This document shows, piece by piece, positions 17,112-24,045 of a stretch of DNA of 35,608 bases. This DNA comes from Chitinophagales bacterium (lineage in GTDB: Bacteria; Bacteroidota; Bacteroidia; Chitinophagales; Saprospiraceae). A program made the position numbers and the translations under genes. The notes below the pieces were generated by a model, which saw only the letters and a program-made list of their open reading frames with translations, had not been told where the DNA came from and ran no database searches. Within the stretch, counting starts at the first letter, position 1, and every line of letters begins with the position of its first letter. Location of the stretch: contig JAAFJN010000020.1 in the NCBI GenBank assembly GCA_013298845.1, forward strand, positions 1 through 35,608, written 5' to 3'.

Positions 17112-17612
17112 CTACTGGCGGACATTAAGGTAATCCACTGCTTTTCGCCGTGATTTTATGGCTTTTCCGAAGTGGTAGTACGTAGTCACCGCCAAACCAG
17201 AAGTTACCAATGCGCCTCCGTACAAGACGGCATTTTCATATTTTGCATCTTTGTTGATTGTCGCCAATAAATAGACCAGCGCGGTGGTTCCAACCAGCAG
17301 ACTACCTCTTGCCCAAAATAAAGATTTTCGGTTGTGCCGCTCCGACAGCAGGAGTTCTCGATAAGCATTGGGATACGGTTCGAATTTGGCTTTCACTTCG
17401 GGTCGTACAAAGCCACGGTGGTTTAACATGGGCATTTTTTCTTCTCCTCGCCAAAGCGTAACGGGCCGGAAAACCACTTGTTCAATGTAGTAGGCCGAGT
17501 CGGCTGCCAACGGTGTAATGGTGGTTCCAGTACTAATCCGACTTTGTTGTGCGATAGCAACCAGTGGGAGCAGGAAAAAAAAGAGTGCGATGATTGTTGT
17601 GAATTGTTTCAT
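17112..17612 (-). CDS. Small exported membrane protein, unrecognised
   Basis: 166 residues from ATG 17612, which opens a signal sequence (MKQFTTIIALFFFLLPLVAIAQQ). A start at 17654 would put a charged, non-signal stretch in front, so I reject it. The middle (about 35-90) is soluble with an arginine-rich SERHNRKSLFW segment. Two hydrophobic segments follow: about 103-120 (GSLLVGTTALVYLLATI) and about 127-147 (AVLYGGALVTSGLAVTTYY), making a short hairpin, then a basic tail. No family is recognised. It is the last gene of the minus-strand block, 52 bp after the lipoprotein gene at 17665. Its position suggests a role at the inner membrane with the same envelope system, but that is inference. Confidence 0.65.
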   Translation of the reverse strand: MKQFTTIIALFFFLLPLVAIAQQSRISTGTTITPLAADSAYYIEQVVFRPVTLWRGEEKMPMLNHRGFVRPEVKAKFEPYPNAYRELLLSERHNRKSLFWARGSLLVGTTALVYLLATINKDAKYENAVLYGGALVTSGLAVTTYYHFGKAIKSRRKAVDYLNVRQ

Positions 17613-17664
17613 GTGTTGTTGACTTTTGATGACTATTTCATTTTTTATGAACACAAAATATTTC

Positions 17665-18384
17665 CTATTTATTCACCACAAACCGCATGGCTAAAACCCC
17701 GTTCTCCGCACGCCGCCACAATTTTTGGGTATCGGGGTGGCTGCCGTGCCACAAATCACACTCGAATTTCAGGGTAATATCGTACATAATGACGTCGTCC
17801 ACCTCAACACGTTCGTACCGTGTACACTCCAGATACGGGTTTTTTTGTGCTCCAAAACCACTTTCAAAACCGGCATCTGAGGTTCCATTTTCGCACCTGA
17901 ACGCAACGCGGAGGTCGAATACATCGGCGGTATCGGCGGGATTGTATCGGTCGCGCAGGCGAAGCGGGCCAACCTTAAAGGCATTGTCCAACATTTCGCG
18001 GGGCGTGGCGGGGTTGGGTGATAAATAGTTGAACAAAAGTTTGGGTTCCTCGTCCTTGGCCATCTCGGTATGCCGGATACCAAATTCCAAACAATACCGC
18101 CCGATGGCTTGACCCAGTTCGAGGGTAGGGCCATTGGTAATCACAATCAGCGTTGGCCGGTAATAACTGATATAATCATTGCTGCCCGCCGAACGGCAAA
18201 AGTCTTTGCCATCGAGTTGACAACTAAAATATTCTTCGCCGAGGGTGCCGTCACAGTCAAATTTGCTATTGGAGTAACATTCACCTAACTTAGGATCTGT
18301 GGAATAGAGTTCTTCCGCTTCATTGTCTTTTTTGCAACCCAAAATTGCGATTAGAAACAAGGAAAAAATGAGTATTTTTTTCAT
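17665..18384 (-). CDS. Disulfide-type lipoprotein, tandem copy A
   Basis: 239 residues from ATG 18384 (MKKILIFSLFLIAILGC; lipid Cys17). A start at 18411 would add nine residues in front of a complete signal, so I do not use it. The mature part has eight cysteines (36, 44, 55, 63, 98, 164, 187, 209), an even number that suits four disulfides. No named domain is recognised; the sequence looks mostly beta. Conserved points with the neighbouring lipoproteins are the F-x-C-x-G start, a YLSP turn in the middle, and a late YD(I/V)T-x-(K/E)F strand with a basic VVNK/TVKK end. It is about 95 percent identical to the next upstream gene except for a block just after the lipid Cys. Confidence 0.72.
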   Translation of the reverse strand: MKKILIFSLFLIAILGCKKDNEAEELYSTDPKLGECYSNSKFDCDGTLGEEYFSCQLDGKDFCRSAGSNDYISYYRPTLIVITNGPTLELGQAIGRYCLEFGIRHTEMAKDEEPKLLFNYLSPNPATPREMLDNAFKVGPLRLRDRYNPADTADVFDLRVAFRCENGTSDAGFESGFGAQKNPYLECTRYERVEVDDVIMYDITLKFECDLWHGSHPDTQKLWRRAENGVLAMRFVVNK

Positions 18385-18428
18385 GATCGTGTAAATGGTT
18401 AAACGCCACAACGAAAGGTTAAATAGGT

Positions 18429-18457
18429 ATTCCCGCCCGTGTTATCCTGGCGGGAAT
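18429..18457 (-). terminator. GC-rich hairpin after copy B
   Basis: ATTCCCGCC (18429-18437) pairs with GGCGGGAAT (18449-18457) around an 11-base loop, 11 bp after the stop of the lipoprotein gene 18468-19184. There is no strong T-run on either strand, so it may only attenuate transcription or protect the mRNA end. Confidence 0.5.
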
Positions 18458-18467
18458 GCCTTATGTA

Positions 18468-19184
18468 TTATTTGTTCACCACAAACCGCATGGCCAAAAC
18501 CCCGTTCTCCACACGCCGCCACAATTTTTGGGTATCGGGGTGGCTGCCGCGCCACAAATCACACTCGAATTTCAGGGTAATATCGTACATAATGACGTCG
18601 TCCACCTCAACACGTTCGTACCGTATACACTCCAGATACGGGTTTCTTTGCGCCCCAAAACCACTTTCAAAACCGGCATCAATAGTTCCATTTTCGCACC
18701 TGAACGCAACGCGGAGGTCGAATACATCGGCGGTATCGGCGGGATTGTATCGGTCGCGCAGGCGAAGTGGACCGACTTTAAAGGCATTATCCAACATTTC
18801 GCGGGGCGTGGCGGGGTTGGGTGATAAATAGTTGAATACGAGTTTGGGTTCCTCGTCCTTGGCCATCTCGGTATGCCGGATACCAAATTCCAAACAATAC
18901 CGCCCGATGGCTTGACTGAGTTCGAGGGTAGGGCCATTGGTAATCACAATCAGTGTTGGCCGGTAATAACTGACATAATCATTGCTGCCCGCCGAACGGC
19001 AAAAGTCCTTGCCATCGAGTTGACAACTAAAATATTCTTCGCCGAGGGTGCCATCGCAGTCAAATTTACTATTGGAGTAACATTCCACCAAAGCAGGAGT
19101 ACGAAAAAATTCTTCCGCTTCATTGTCTTTTTTGCAACCCAAGATTGCGATTAGAAACAAGGAAAAAATGAGTATTTTTTTCAT
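18468..19184 (-). CDS. Disulfide-type lipoprotein, tandem copy B
   Basis: 238 residues from ATG 19184 with the same signal peptide and lipid Cys17 as copy A, and the same eight mature cysteines shifted by one residue. Outside the block right after the lipid anchor there are only eight amino-acid changes from copy A. In that block copy A reads ELYSTDPKLGECY and copy B EFFRTPALVECY, one residue shorter. Both proteins are expected at the outer membrane, possibly surface-exposed, because the anchor is followed by Lys-Lys-Asp and acidic residues. The function is unknown. The gene lies 83 bp downstream of the related lipoprotein gene 19268-20053, with a GC-rich hairpin in between. Confidence 0.72.
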   Translation of the reverse strand: MKKILIFSLFLIAILGCKKDNEAEEFFRTPALVECYSNSKFDCDGTLGEEYFSCQLDGKDFCRSAGSNDYVSYYRPTLIVITNGPTLELSQAIGRYCLEFGIRHTEMAKDEEPKLVFNYLSPNPATPREMLDNAFKVGPLRLRDRYNPADTADVFDLRVAFRCENGTIDAGFESGFGAQRNPYLECIRYERVEVDDVIMYDITLKFECDLWRGSHPDTQKLWRRVENGVLAMRFVVNK

Positions 19185-19233
19185 GATCGTGTAAATGGTT
19201 AAACGCCACAACGAATGCTGGTTAAGAAAGCGT

Positions 19234-19259
19234 TCCCGCCGGTGTTTATCCCGGCGGGA
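19234..19259 (-). terminator. Hairpin after the 261-residue lipoprotein gene
   Basis: TCCCGCCGG (19234-19242) pairs perfectly with CCGGCGGGA (19251-19259) around an 8-base loop, 8 bp past the stop of the gene 19268-20053. It resembles the hairpin at 18429 in sequence and position, so the spacer may have been copied with the gene. No long T-run follows. Confidence 0.55.
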
Positions 19260-19267
19260 GATGTCAT

Positions 19268-20053
19268 TTATTTTTTTACCGTAAAGGTTCCCTTCATTTT
19301 ACCGTCTTTCATGGTGGTCCAAAGGTGGGCACCCGTTCCAGAGTACAATTCGCCGGTGAATTCAAAAGTGACATCGTACAAAAAGTGATCGGAAAATTCC
19401 CGTTTTTTCACCTCTGCTATTTTTACGTGCGCCCCAGGCGATTGTGGACCATTGGCTGAAAGAAGAAACTCATTCCATCCAACGGAGGAACCCTGAACAC
19501 TGAAGGATGTCCGGTAAATGATAGATACATCAATTGTCCAATAGGCGTGGGGATCATTTTTGACTTCCTGGTCTTTGTTGATGGGGTATGCCTTACCCAC
19601 CTCCAATACACTATCCAGCAAATAATCTAAGTTATGTTGGTGCGGAGACAAATAGAGCAAACTAAAAACGACTTCGTTGTCCAACTCCTTGTGTTCCAGA
19701 ACGTAATTTTGGGAGTACTTATTAATCATGGCATATGGGTATTCCATGTCCCCCACGGCAAACACATGATTAAATCCCAATGAAGTTACTCCGTTGGCAC
19801 CGACGTTCACGGATTGGGAAACATAGGCGAAGGAGGTATCTTTATCCTGCGCATTGATACAAAAAGGGCCGGAATCCAGGGAGGCTGACAGGTAATTTTC
19901 GGCGTAAATGCCTTGGCAGCCGAAATCGGCTTTTTGAAGGGCATCCCATCGTTCAGGGGCAAACCAGTCTTTGCGTGGATCTTCTTTGGGTTCTTTTTTG
20001 CAGGCGGTGAGGAGCAGGGCCAAAGTTGCTGTCAAATAAAAAAAGTATCTCAT
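19268..20053 (-). CDS. Lipoprotein related to the tandem pair
   Basis: 261 residues from ATG 20053 (MRYFFYLTATLALLLTAC; lipid Cys18); the ATG at 20110 would add 19 non-signal residues. The mature part has only two further cysteines (46 and 65). It aligns with the tandem lipoproteins: GCQGIYAENYLSASLDSGPFC against DCDGTLGEEYFSCQLDGKDFC, then YLSPHQ and LDSVLEVG against YLSPNP and LDNAFKVG, and at the end YDVTFEFTGELYSG...FTVKK against YDITLKFECDLWHG...FVVNK. It is thus a diverged founder or sister of the pair, with most disulfides missing. The function is unknown. A 10-bp palindrome lies 52 bp upstream of the start. Confidence 0.7.
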   Translation of the reverse strand: MRYFFYLTATLALLLTACKKEPKEDPRKDWFAPERWDALQKADFGCQGIYAENYLSASLDSGPFCINAQDKDTSFAYVSQSVNVGANGVTSLGFNHVFAVGDMEYPYAMINKYSQNYVLEHKELDNEVVFSLLYLSPHQHNLDYLLDSVLEVGKAYPINKDQEVKNDPHAYWTIDVSIIYRTSFSVQGSSVGWNEFLLSANGPQSPGAHVKIAEVKKREFSDHFLYDVTFEFTGELYSGTGAHLWTTMKDGKMKGTFTVKK

Positions 20054-20105
20054 GTCGTATTTTGTTTTAAAACGTGGGTTTTCGTATGTTTTGTGATGTC
20101 GATTA

Positions 20106-20115
20106 CACATATGTG
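20106..20115. promoter_or_regulatory. Perfect 10-bp palindrome, possible operator
   Basis: CACATATGTG lies in the 135-bp gap between the TlpA-like gene and the lipoprotein gene 19268-20053, about 52 bp upstream of the ATG. No TAnnTTTG box was found in this gap, so the site is weak evidence for separate control of the downstream lipoproteins. Confidence 0.25.
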
Positions 20116-20188
20116 ATAAATCATAAACTGCCTTGCACTTCTGGGCGAATGAGGCTCAAAGCATTAGGGTGAGGCATGAGCATAAAAC

Positions 20189-21415
20189 CTACCGTAACAA
20201 AGTTTCCAATAACACTAACAATGCTTTTTCACTTTCCTCGGAATACCCCTTTTCGATATGAACAACCCGTCGCGTCAGCCGATTCACTACTATCAATTTG
20301 GGGTATCCGGTAATCTTTATCCGGTCTGCGGTGGCACGTTCCGTAAAGGCAATAAAAAAGGAATACCCATACTTCTGTTTGTATTGCTTGATTAGAACGT
20401 CATATTGCTTATCAATGGGGTTGACTCCTACAATGGCCACATCTTTATCGTTCAGGGCCCTTGCCGTGCGGTCAAGGCCGGGCATGGCCAAGTTACAGGG
20501 AGCACAGGAGCGGTACCAAAAGTCCAACACTAAGTAACGCTGTTTAAAAGCCGTAAATAGCGGGAGTGTGTCGCCCGTTTCAAGGCGCACTATAAAATCC
20601 GGAATGCTATCGCCCAATGCTACTTCCAATTTGTCTCTTCGCCTGTTTTGATCCATTTCTTCCACATGATAACCTTGTGTAAGCATTTTTTGCACATCGT
20701 ATGCTTGCTCAAATGAGGCATTATCTGGTAATCGTCGAATAGGGGAATACTGCGTCTCGTCAAACTGAACGTGTCCGTCCTGCTGGTCAGCCCATGTGCG
20801 TATCCGGCGCGGTGTATAGGTATCCGGGTAAAGCAGCCACTGCTCGGTGTAGATCATAGAGTCCTTTGCTGTGGGGGTGATTTTCATACCGATGGGAAAT
20901 GCCCTGCGACGCAGTAATTCAATAAAAATGGTATCGTTCAATAAAAACTCGCCAACCTGTGCGATACCCCACTTTTCCGGGTCAACGGGAGCATGCCCCC
21001 GATTGGTCAAGATGGGTAGCGACAAAACCCCCGAGCGAAGGGCGTTGCCTTTGCTGATATAGGTGATCAGTCCTTTTTTCTGGCGCACTTGTTCGACCGC
21101 AACCGTGGAATCTTTTCGTACAAAAAAATAGACTTCGCCATCGCTGCCCTGCATAGGGCCACCTCCGGCGGGCCAGAGCACGAAACGTGCAAGTGTATCC
21201 CCAAGGCCGCCACCGGTTTTGAAATACCTAACCAGACCGGAATGGGTATTGGTATCTGCTTTGAGCAGGCTTTTGGACTTGTATACGGCCCTATATTCGC
21301 CTTTTTCTATAGAGAGCAGCGATTGGTTCATATGCTCAATGACTGCCTGTGGCGTAATTTGAGCAGATATAGGTATCGAAACTGTCAATATAATAAAAAA
21401 AAACAACTTTTTCAA
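20189..21415 (-). CDS. TlpA-like thiol-disulfide oxidoreductase, paralogue 1
   Basis: 408 residues with a signal peptide (MKKLFFFIILTVSIPISAQ). Residues 25-255 are a beta-rich domain of unrecognised family (IEKGEYRAVYKSKSLLKADT, then YPDTYTPRRIRTW), loosely recalling LolA/lipoprotein-carrier folds. Residues 268-405 are a TlpA/thioredoxin domain: GDSIPDF entry, active-site Cys304-Ala-Pro-Cys307 in FWYRSCAPCN, and the cis-proline loop TGYPKLIVV. It should act in the periplasm as a reductase or oxidase of protein disulfides. The next gene upstream is a paralogue, and the first gene of the unit encodes a cysteine-rich lipoprotein. No DsbD-like electron donor is present in the window. Confidence 0.85.
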   Translation of the reverse strand: MKKLFFFIILTVSIPISAQITPQAVIEHMNQSLLSIEKGEYRAVYKSKSLLKADTNTHSGLVRYFKTGGGLGDTLARFVLWPAGGGPMQGSDGEVYFFVRKDSTVAVEQVRQKKGLITYISKGNALRSGVLSLPILTNRGHAPVDPEKWGIAQVGEFLLNDTIFIELLRRRAFPIGMKITPTAKDSMIYTEQWLLYPDTYTPRRIRTWADQQDGHVQFDETQYSPIRRLPDNASFEQAYDVQKMLTQGYHVEEMDQNRRRDKLEVALGDSIPDFIVRLETGDTLPLFTAFKQRYLVLDFWYRSCAPCNLAMPGLDRTARALNDKDVAIVGVNPIDKQYDVLIKQYKQKYGYSFFIAFTERATADRIKITGYPKLIVVNRLTRRVVHIEKGYSEESEKALLVLLETLLR

Positions 21416-21440
21416 AATATTTTTTACTTTAAGAATAAAA

Positions 21441-22673
21441 TTATTTTAACAAGTTCTCCAAATACCGCAGGAGTTCCGCTTCTTCATGCTCCCCGTACCC
21501 CTTGGCTAAGCGGATTACCCTACGGGTTTGACCGTCCACCACCATAAGTGTGGGGTAAGCCCTTATTCTCAATTGCTCTGCGACAGTCTTGTCGGCAAAA
21601 GCGATTTTGAAGGAATACCCATACTGTTGTTTGTATTGTTTAATTAGTGCTTCGTATTGCTTATCAATAGGGTTAATGCCTACAATGGCCACATCTTCTC
21701 TAGTCAGTACCCTTGCCGTGCGGTTAAGTCCAGGCATGGCCAAGTTGCATGGCGCACAAGCACGATACCAAAAGTCAAGTACTAAATAATGCTGTTTGAA
21801 CGCTGTAAACAAAGGAAGTGTGTCGCCAGTTTCAACGCGCACCGTAAAATCTGGGATACTGTCACCGATACTCAATCTCTGTGCAGGTTGCGCCATAGAA
21901 AGAGTTTTTTCAACAAACTGATAACCTTGCTTTAGAAAGTGGGCTAAACTATTCTCTAAGTCTTGTAGTTCGAGGGAATCAGGTAATCTTGCGATCGGGC
22001 TATAGTTGATTTCATCAAAATAAGTTAAGTTATTTCCACGATCAATAATTAATCTAATGCGACGTGGCGTAAAAACATCAGGGTAAAACAACCATTGTTC
22101 AGTTATATGCATAGAATCGCAATCCAGTGGAGTCAACCTCTGGCTGTTTTTACTAAAACTACTTTTGTTCAAGGCTACGAATAAGGTATCATTTAATTGA
22201 AAAGGCTCTATATTCCAACCTTCAAAATCAGCCGGATTAAGGGGGAGATATTCTTTATTAGTTAAAATAGGCACTGACAAAATGTGAGTTCTCTCTGAAT
22301 TATAATGGGAAATATAATCTTTAATGCCTTTTTTTTGTGCTGGATTATATTGAATAATTTGTTTTTGATCTTGGTTTACAGTCCAAAATAACACACCGTC
22401 AAAACCTTTTGGAATTGTGCTTGTTGGCCAAAAGGTAAACCTGGCGATAGAATCGCCAGGCCCACCTTGGGTTTTGCAATATTGGACGCTTCCTCCACCT
22501 ATTGATGTATCTGCATCAAAATACGATTTGTATTTGTAGTAAACGCTATATGATCCTTTTTCGATGGCAAGGAGTTGTGTATTTACCTTTTCTATAAAGG
22601 TAAATACAGTCTCTTGAGCGTTTAGAGTGGTGCTGAAAATCGCTAAAAAAAGTGCCAATATCTTATTCGACAT
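21441..22673 (-). CDS. TlpA-like thiol-disulfide oxidoreductase, paralogue 2
   Basis: 410 residues with the layout of the next gene: signal peptide (MSNKILALFLAIFSTTLNAQ), an N-terminal domain at about 25-258 (IEKGSYSVYYKYKSYFDADT, YPDVFTPRRIRL), and a TlpA/thioredoxin domain at about 268-408 with Cys306-Ala-Pro-Cys309 in FWYRACAPCN and cis-proline RAYPTLMVV. The redox domain is about three-quarters identical to paralogue 1, the N-terminal domain much less (roughly 40 percent by eye). It starts 4 bp after the stop of the cysteine-rich lipoprotein gene, which indicates cotranscription, and ends 25 bp before paralogue 1 starts. It looks more AT-rich than the flanking receptor genes. Confidence 0.87.
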   Translation of the reverse strand: MSNKILALFLAIFSTTLNAQETVFTFIEKVNTQLLAIEKGSYSVYYKYKSYFDADTSIGGGSVQYCKTQGGPGDSIARFTFWPTSTIPKGFDGVLFWTVNQDQKQIIQYNPAQKKGIKDYISHYNSERTHILSVPILTNKEYLPLNPADFEGWNIEPFQLNDTLFVALNKSSFSKNSQRLTPLDCDSMHITEQWLFYPDVFTPRRIRLIIDRGNNLTYFDEINYSPIARLPDSLELQDLENSLAHFLKQGYQFVEKTLSMAQPAQRLSIGDSIPDFTVRVETGDTLPLFTAFKQHYLVLDFWYRACAPCNLAMPGLNRTARVLTREDVAIVGINPIDKQYEALIKQYKQQYGYSFKIAFADKTVAEQLRIRAYPTLMVVDGQTRRVIRLAKGYGEHEEAELLRYLENLLK

Positions 22674-22677
22674 AACT

Positions 22678-23709
22678 TTATTGGTCTATTATTGAAATAT
22701 TTGTGCCCGAAACAACCACTCCTTTTGAACTGCTTATCATATCACAATCACCGCCGTTACCACCTTCTTTACAAAAACATTCAAGGCATTTTTTTGAATT
22801 TTCTCTCATTTCGCATCCGTTGTTACACCCGTCTGCTGTACAATGGGGTTCGACTCCTCCGCTACCAATTTTTTCGGCTACTGATCCCAAGTCAAACGGG
22901 ATAAGCCAGTAAGACTGGTTAGACTCGTATGATAGTTTATTTGATATCGGGGTAGCACTTGAATAGTTATACAAATTTAAAGGGTAGTTTCCCTGAACCA
23001 ACTGCCTTGAGACTAAGACATCACCTGTTGGGGACTTTGAGATTTCAATCCTGCAATTCCCTCCGTAAAAAATACCAATGTTTGAATTGCGGTCTTCAAC
23101 TTCATAAAAGGTTACGTTTGGGGCTTCTATGATAAGCCCGAATAACTTATATGTAGCAGTATCTAAGGCTGGCATCGCCGAGGGGCACCATCTCATGTCG
23201 CAGTCTTGACAATCGCCGTCGCATACCCAATGTGTCCATTGACCATATCCTCCCCGATCTAATTCGCAATGAATTCCACCATATTCATCGTAGTTACCCT
23301 CACATTCACAATAGTATTCACCGCCGCCGCCGCCCGATCCAGTAGCAAGAATCTCAATTGGTGTTCCTCCTCCAAATGGAATGTAAAAATGTTTTACCGT
23401 TCCTAGTTCATTGATCTTGAATGACTTGTTTCCCGTTTGGGTAATATAGCCAGAATTGACAAAAACGCCGGATTTATGGGAATTTGGATCATAGTCTACA
23501 AGGCGTTTCTCTACACCTACGCTGCCATCATGGTTGCGAGTAATACTGAACTCGAATGTGGCGTCGCCAACATTAACTTTGATAATTTCTGAGGTGCGCT
23601 CAATACCTTGTATCTGCCCTGCTTGGGTTTCATCTAACTTCTGGTGCTCTTGGTTGCATGCAAAACAAACCAAGCATGAAGCCAAGATGAATAAAAATGA
23701 GTTTTTCAT
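22678..23709 (-). CDS. Cysteine-rich lipoprotein, unrecognised
   Basis: 343 residues from ATG 23709 (MKNSFLFILASCLVCFAC; lipid Cys probably 18, though LASC at 9-12 is also lipobox-like if the start is 23739). The mature protein has 15 further cysteines in two clusters: 134, 136, 148, 163, 167, 170, 175, and 290, 295, 299, 308, 311, 313, 322, with a lone Cys219 between. Cluster 1 follows a Gly-rich linker (124-130) and starts YYCECEGNYDEYGGIHCE, a spacing recalling EGF-like modules. No known domain is recognised. It is the promoter-proximal gene of an operon with two TlpA-like oxidoreductases, which are its likely folding partners. It has AT-rich base composition compared with neighbours. Confidence 0.75.
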   Translation of the reverse strand: MKNSFLFILASCLVCFACNQEHQKLDETQAGQIQGIERTSEIIKVNVGDATFEFSITRNHDGSVGVEKRLVDYDPNSHKSGVFVNSGYITQTGNKSFKINELGTVKHFYIPFGGGTPIEILATGSGGGGGEYYCECEGNYDEYGGIHCELDRGGYGQWTHWVCDGDCQDCDMRWCPSAMPALDTATYKLFGLIIEAPNVTFYEVEDRNSNIGIFYGGNCRIEISKSPTGDVLVSRQLVQGNYPLNLYNYSSATPISNKLSYESNQSYWLIPFDLGSVAEKIGSGGVEPHCTADGCNNGCEMRENSKKCLECFCKEGGNGGDCDMISSSKGVVVSGTNISIIDQ

Positions 23710-23830
23710 TTTAAGGTCTAATTTAAATAAATAATTCATAATTTTAAAAAATTTTTAAAAAAAAGTGAAAGATGTGTAAGAATCACAAGAAACTATAACT
23801 GGCCAGAAAAAATTTAAAAAATTCTTGTTA

Positions 23831-23863
23831 CAAAGATATAGGTCAGTTACCGCACCCGCCAAA
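23831..23863 (-). promoter_or_regulatory. Promoter of the cysteine-rich lipoprotein/TlpA operon
   Basis: On the minus strand TTTG (23860-23863), a 21-bp spacer and TATCTTTG (23831-23838) match the Bacteroidota promoter. It lies 121 bp upstream of the ATG at 23709, giving a long AT-rich leader in which I see nothing else. Confidence 0.65.
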
Positions 23864-23876
23864 GAAAAAACGTATG

Positions 23877-23957
23877 TATTTCTGCGCTTTTTAAAATATT
23901 TCGCAGCGATGCTGCGCTTTTTAAAATTTACGGCAATATTTCTGCGCAAAATATTTG
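23877..23957. promoter_or_regulatory. Iterated repeats between divergent promoters, likely operator
   Basis: CTGCGCTTTTTAAAAT occurs at 23882-23897 and 23912-23927 (30-bp offset). TATTTCTGCGC occurs at 23877-23887 and 23937-23947 (60-bp offset). AAAATATTT occurs twice, and CGCAGCGATGCTGCG (23902-23916) is a perfect 6-bp-arm palindrome. Offsets of 30 and 60 bp put the sites on one face of the helix, as for cooperative regulator binding. The last repeat overlaps the -33 box of the plus-strand promoter. Confidence 0.55.
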
Positions 23958-23984
23958 CCATGCGCGGGAATCCTGCTACATTTG
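23954..23984 (+). promoter_or_regulatory. Promoter of the 324-residue divergent gene
   Basis: TTTG (23954-23957), a 19-bp spacer, then TACATTTG (23977-23984): an exact match to the Bacteroidota promoter consensus. It is 61 bp upstream of the ATG at 24046. Confidence 0.75.
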
Positions 23985-24045
23985 CCTTAACATTACATTC
24001 TCTGTAATTTATTCTACCTAACAACATTCCCCCATTTGTAAAACA

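Larger units (their letters stand above)
17672..19215. repeat. Tandem gene duplication (two units of about 742 bp)
   Basis: Unit A (17672-18415) and unit B (18475-19215) are near identical from TTCACCACAAACCGCATGG to GTTAAACGCCACAACGAA, with an 803-bp offset at the left end. The duplicated tract covers all of the coding sequence except the last codons, and runs about 30 bp upstream of each start. The clearest divergence is a block of about 35 bp near 18283-18317 and 19083-19116, including a 3-bp length change. Confidence 0.9.

Noticed and set aside
22678-23709. Ribosomally made peptide or bacteriocin precursor
   Set aside because: At 343 residues with a lipoprotein signal and large non-cysteine regions, and with no modification or export genes nearby, a structural lipoprotein is more likely.
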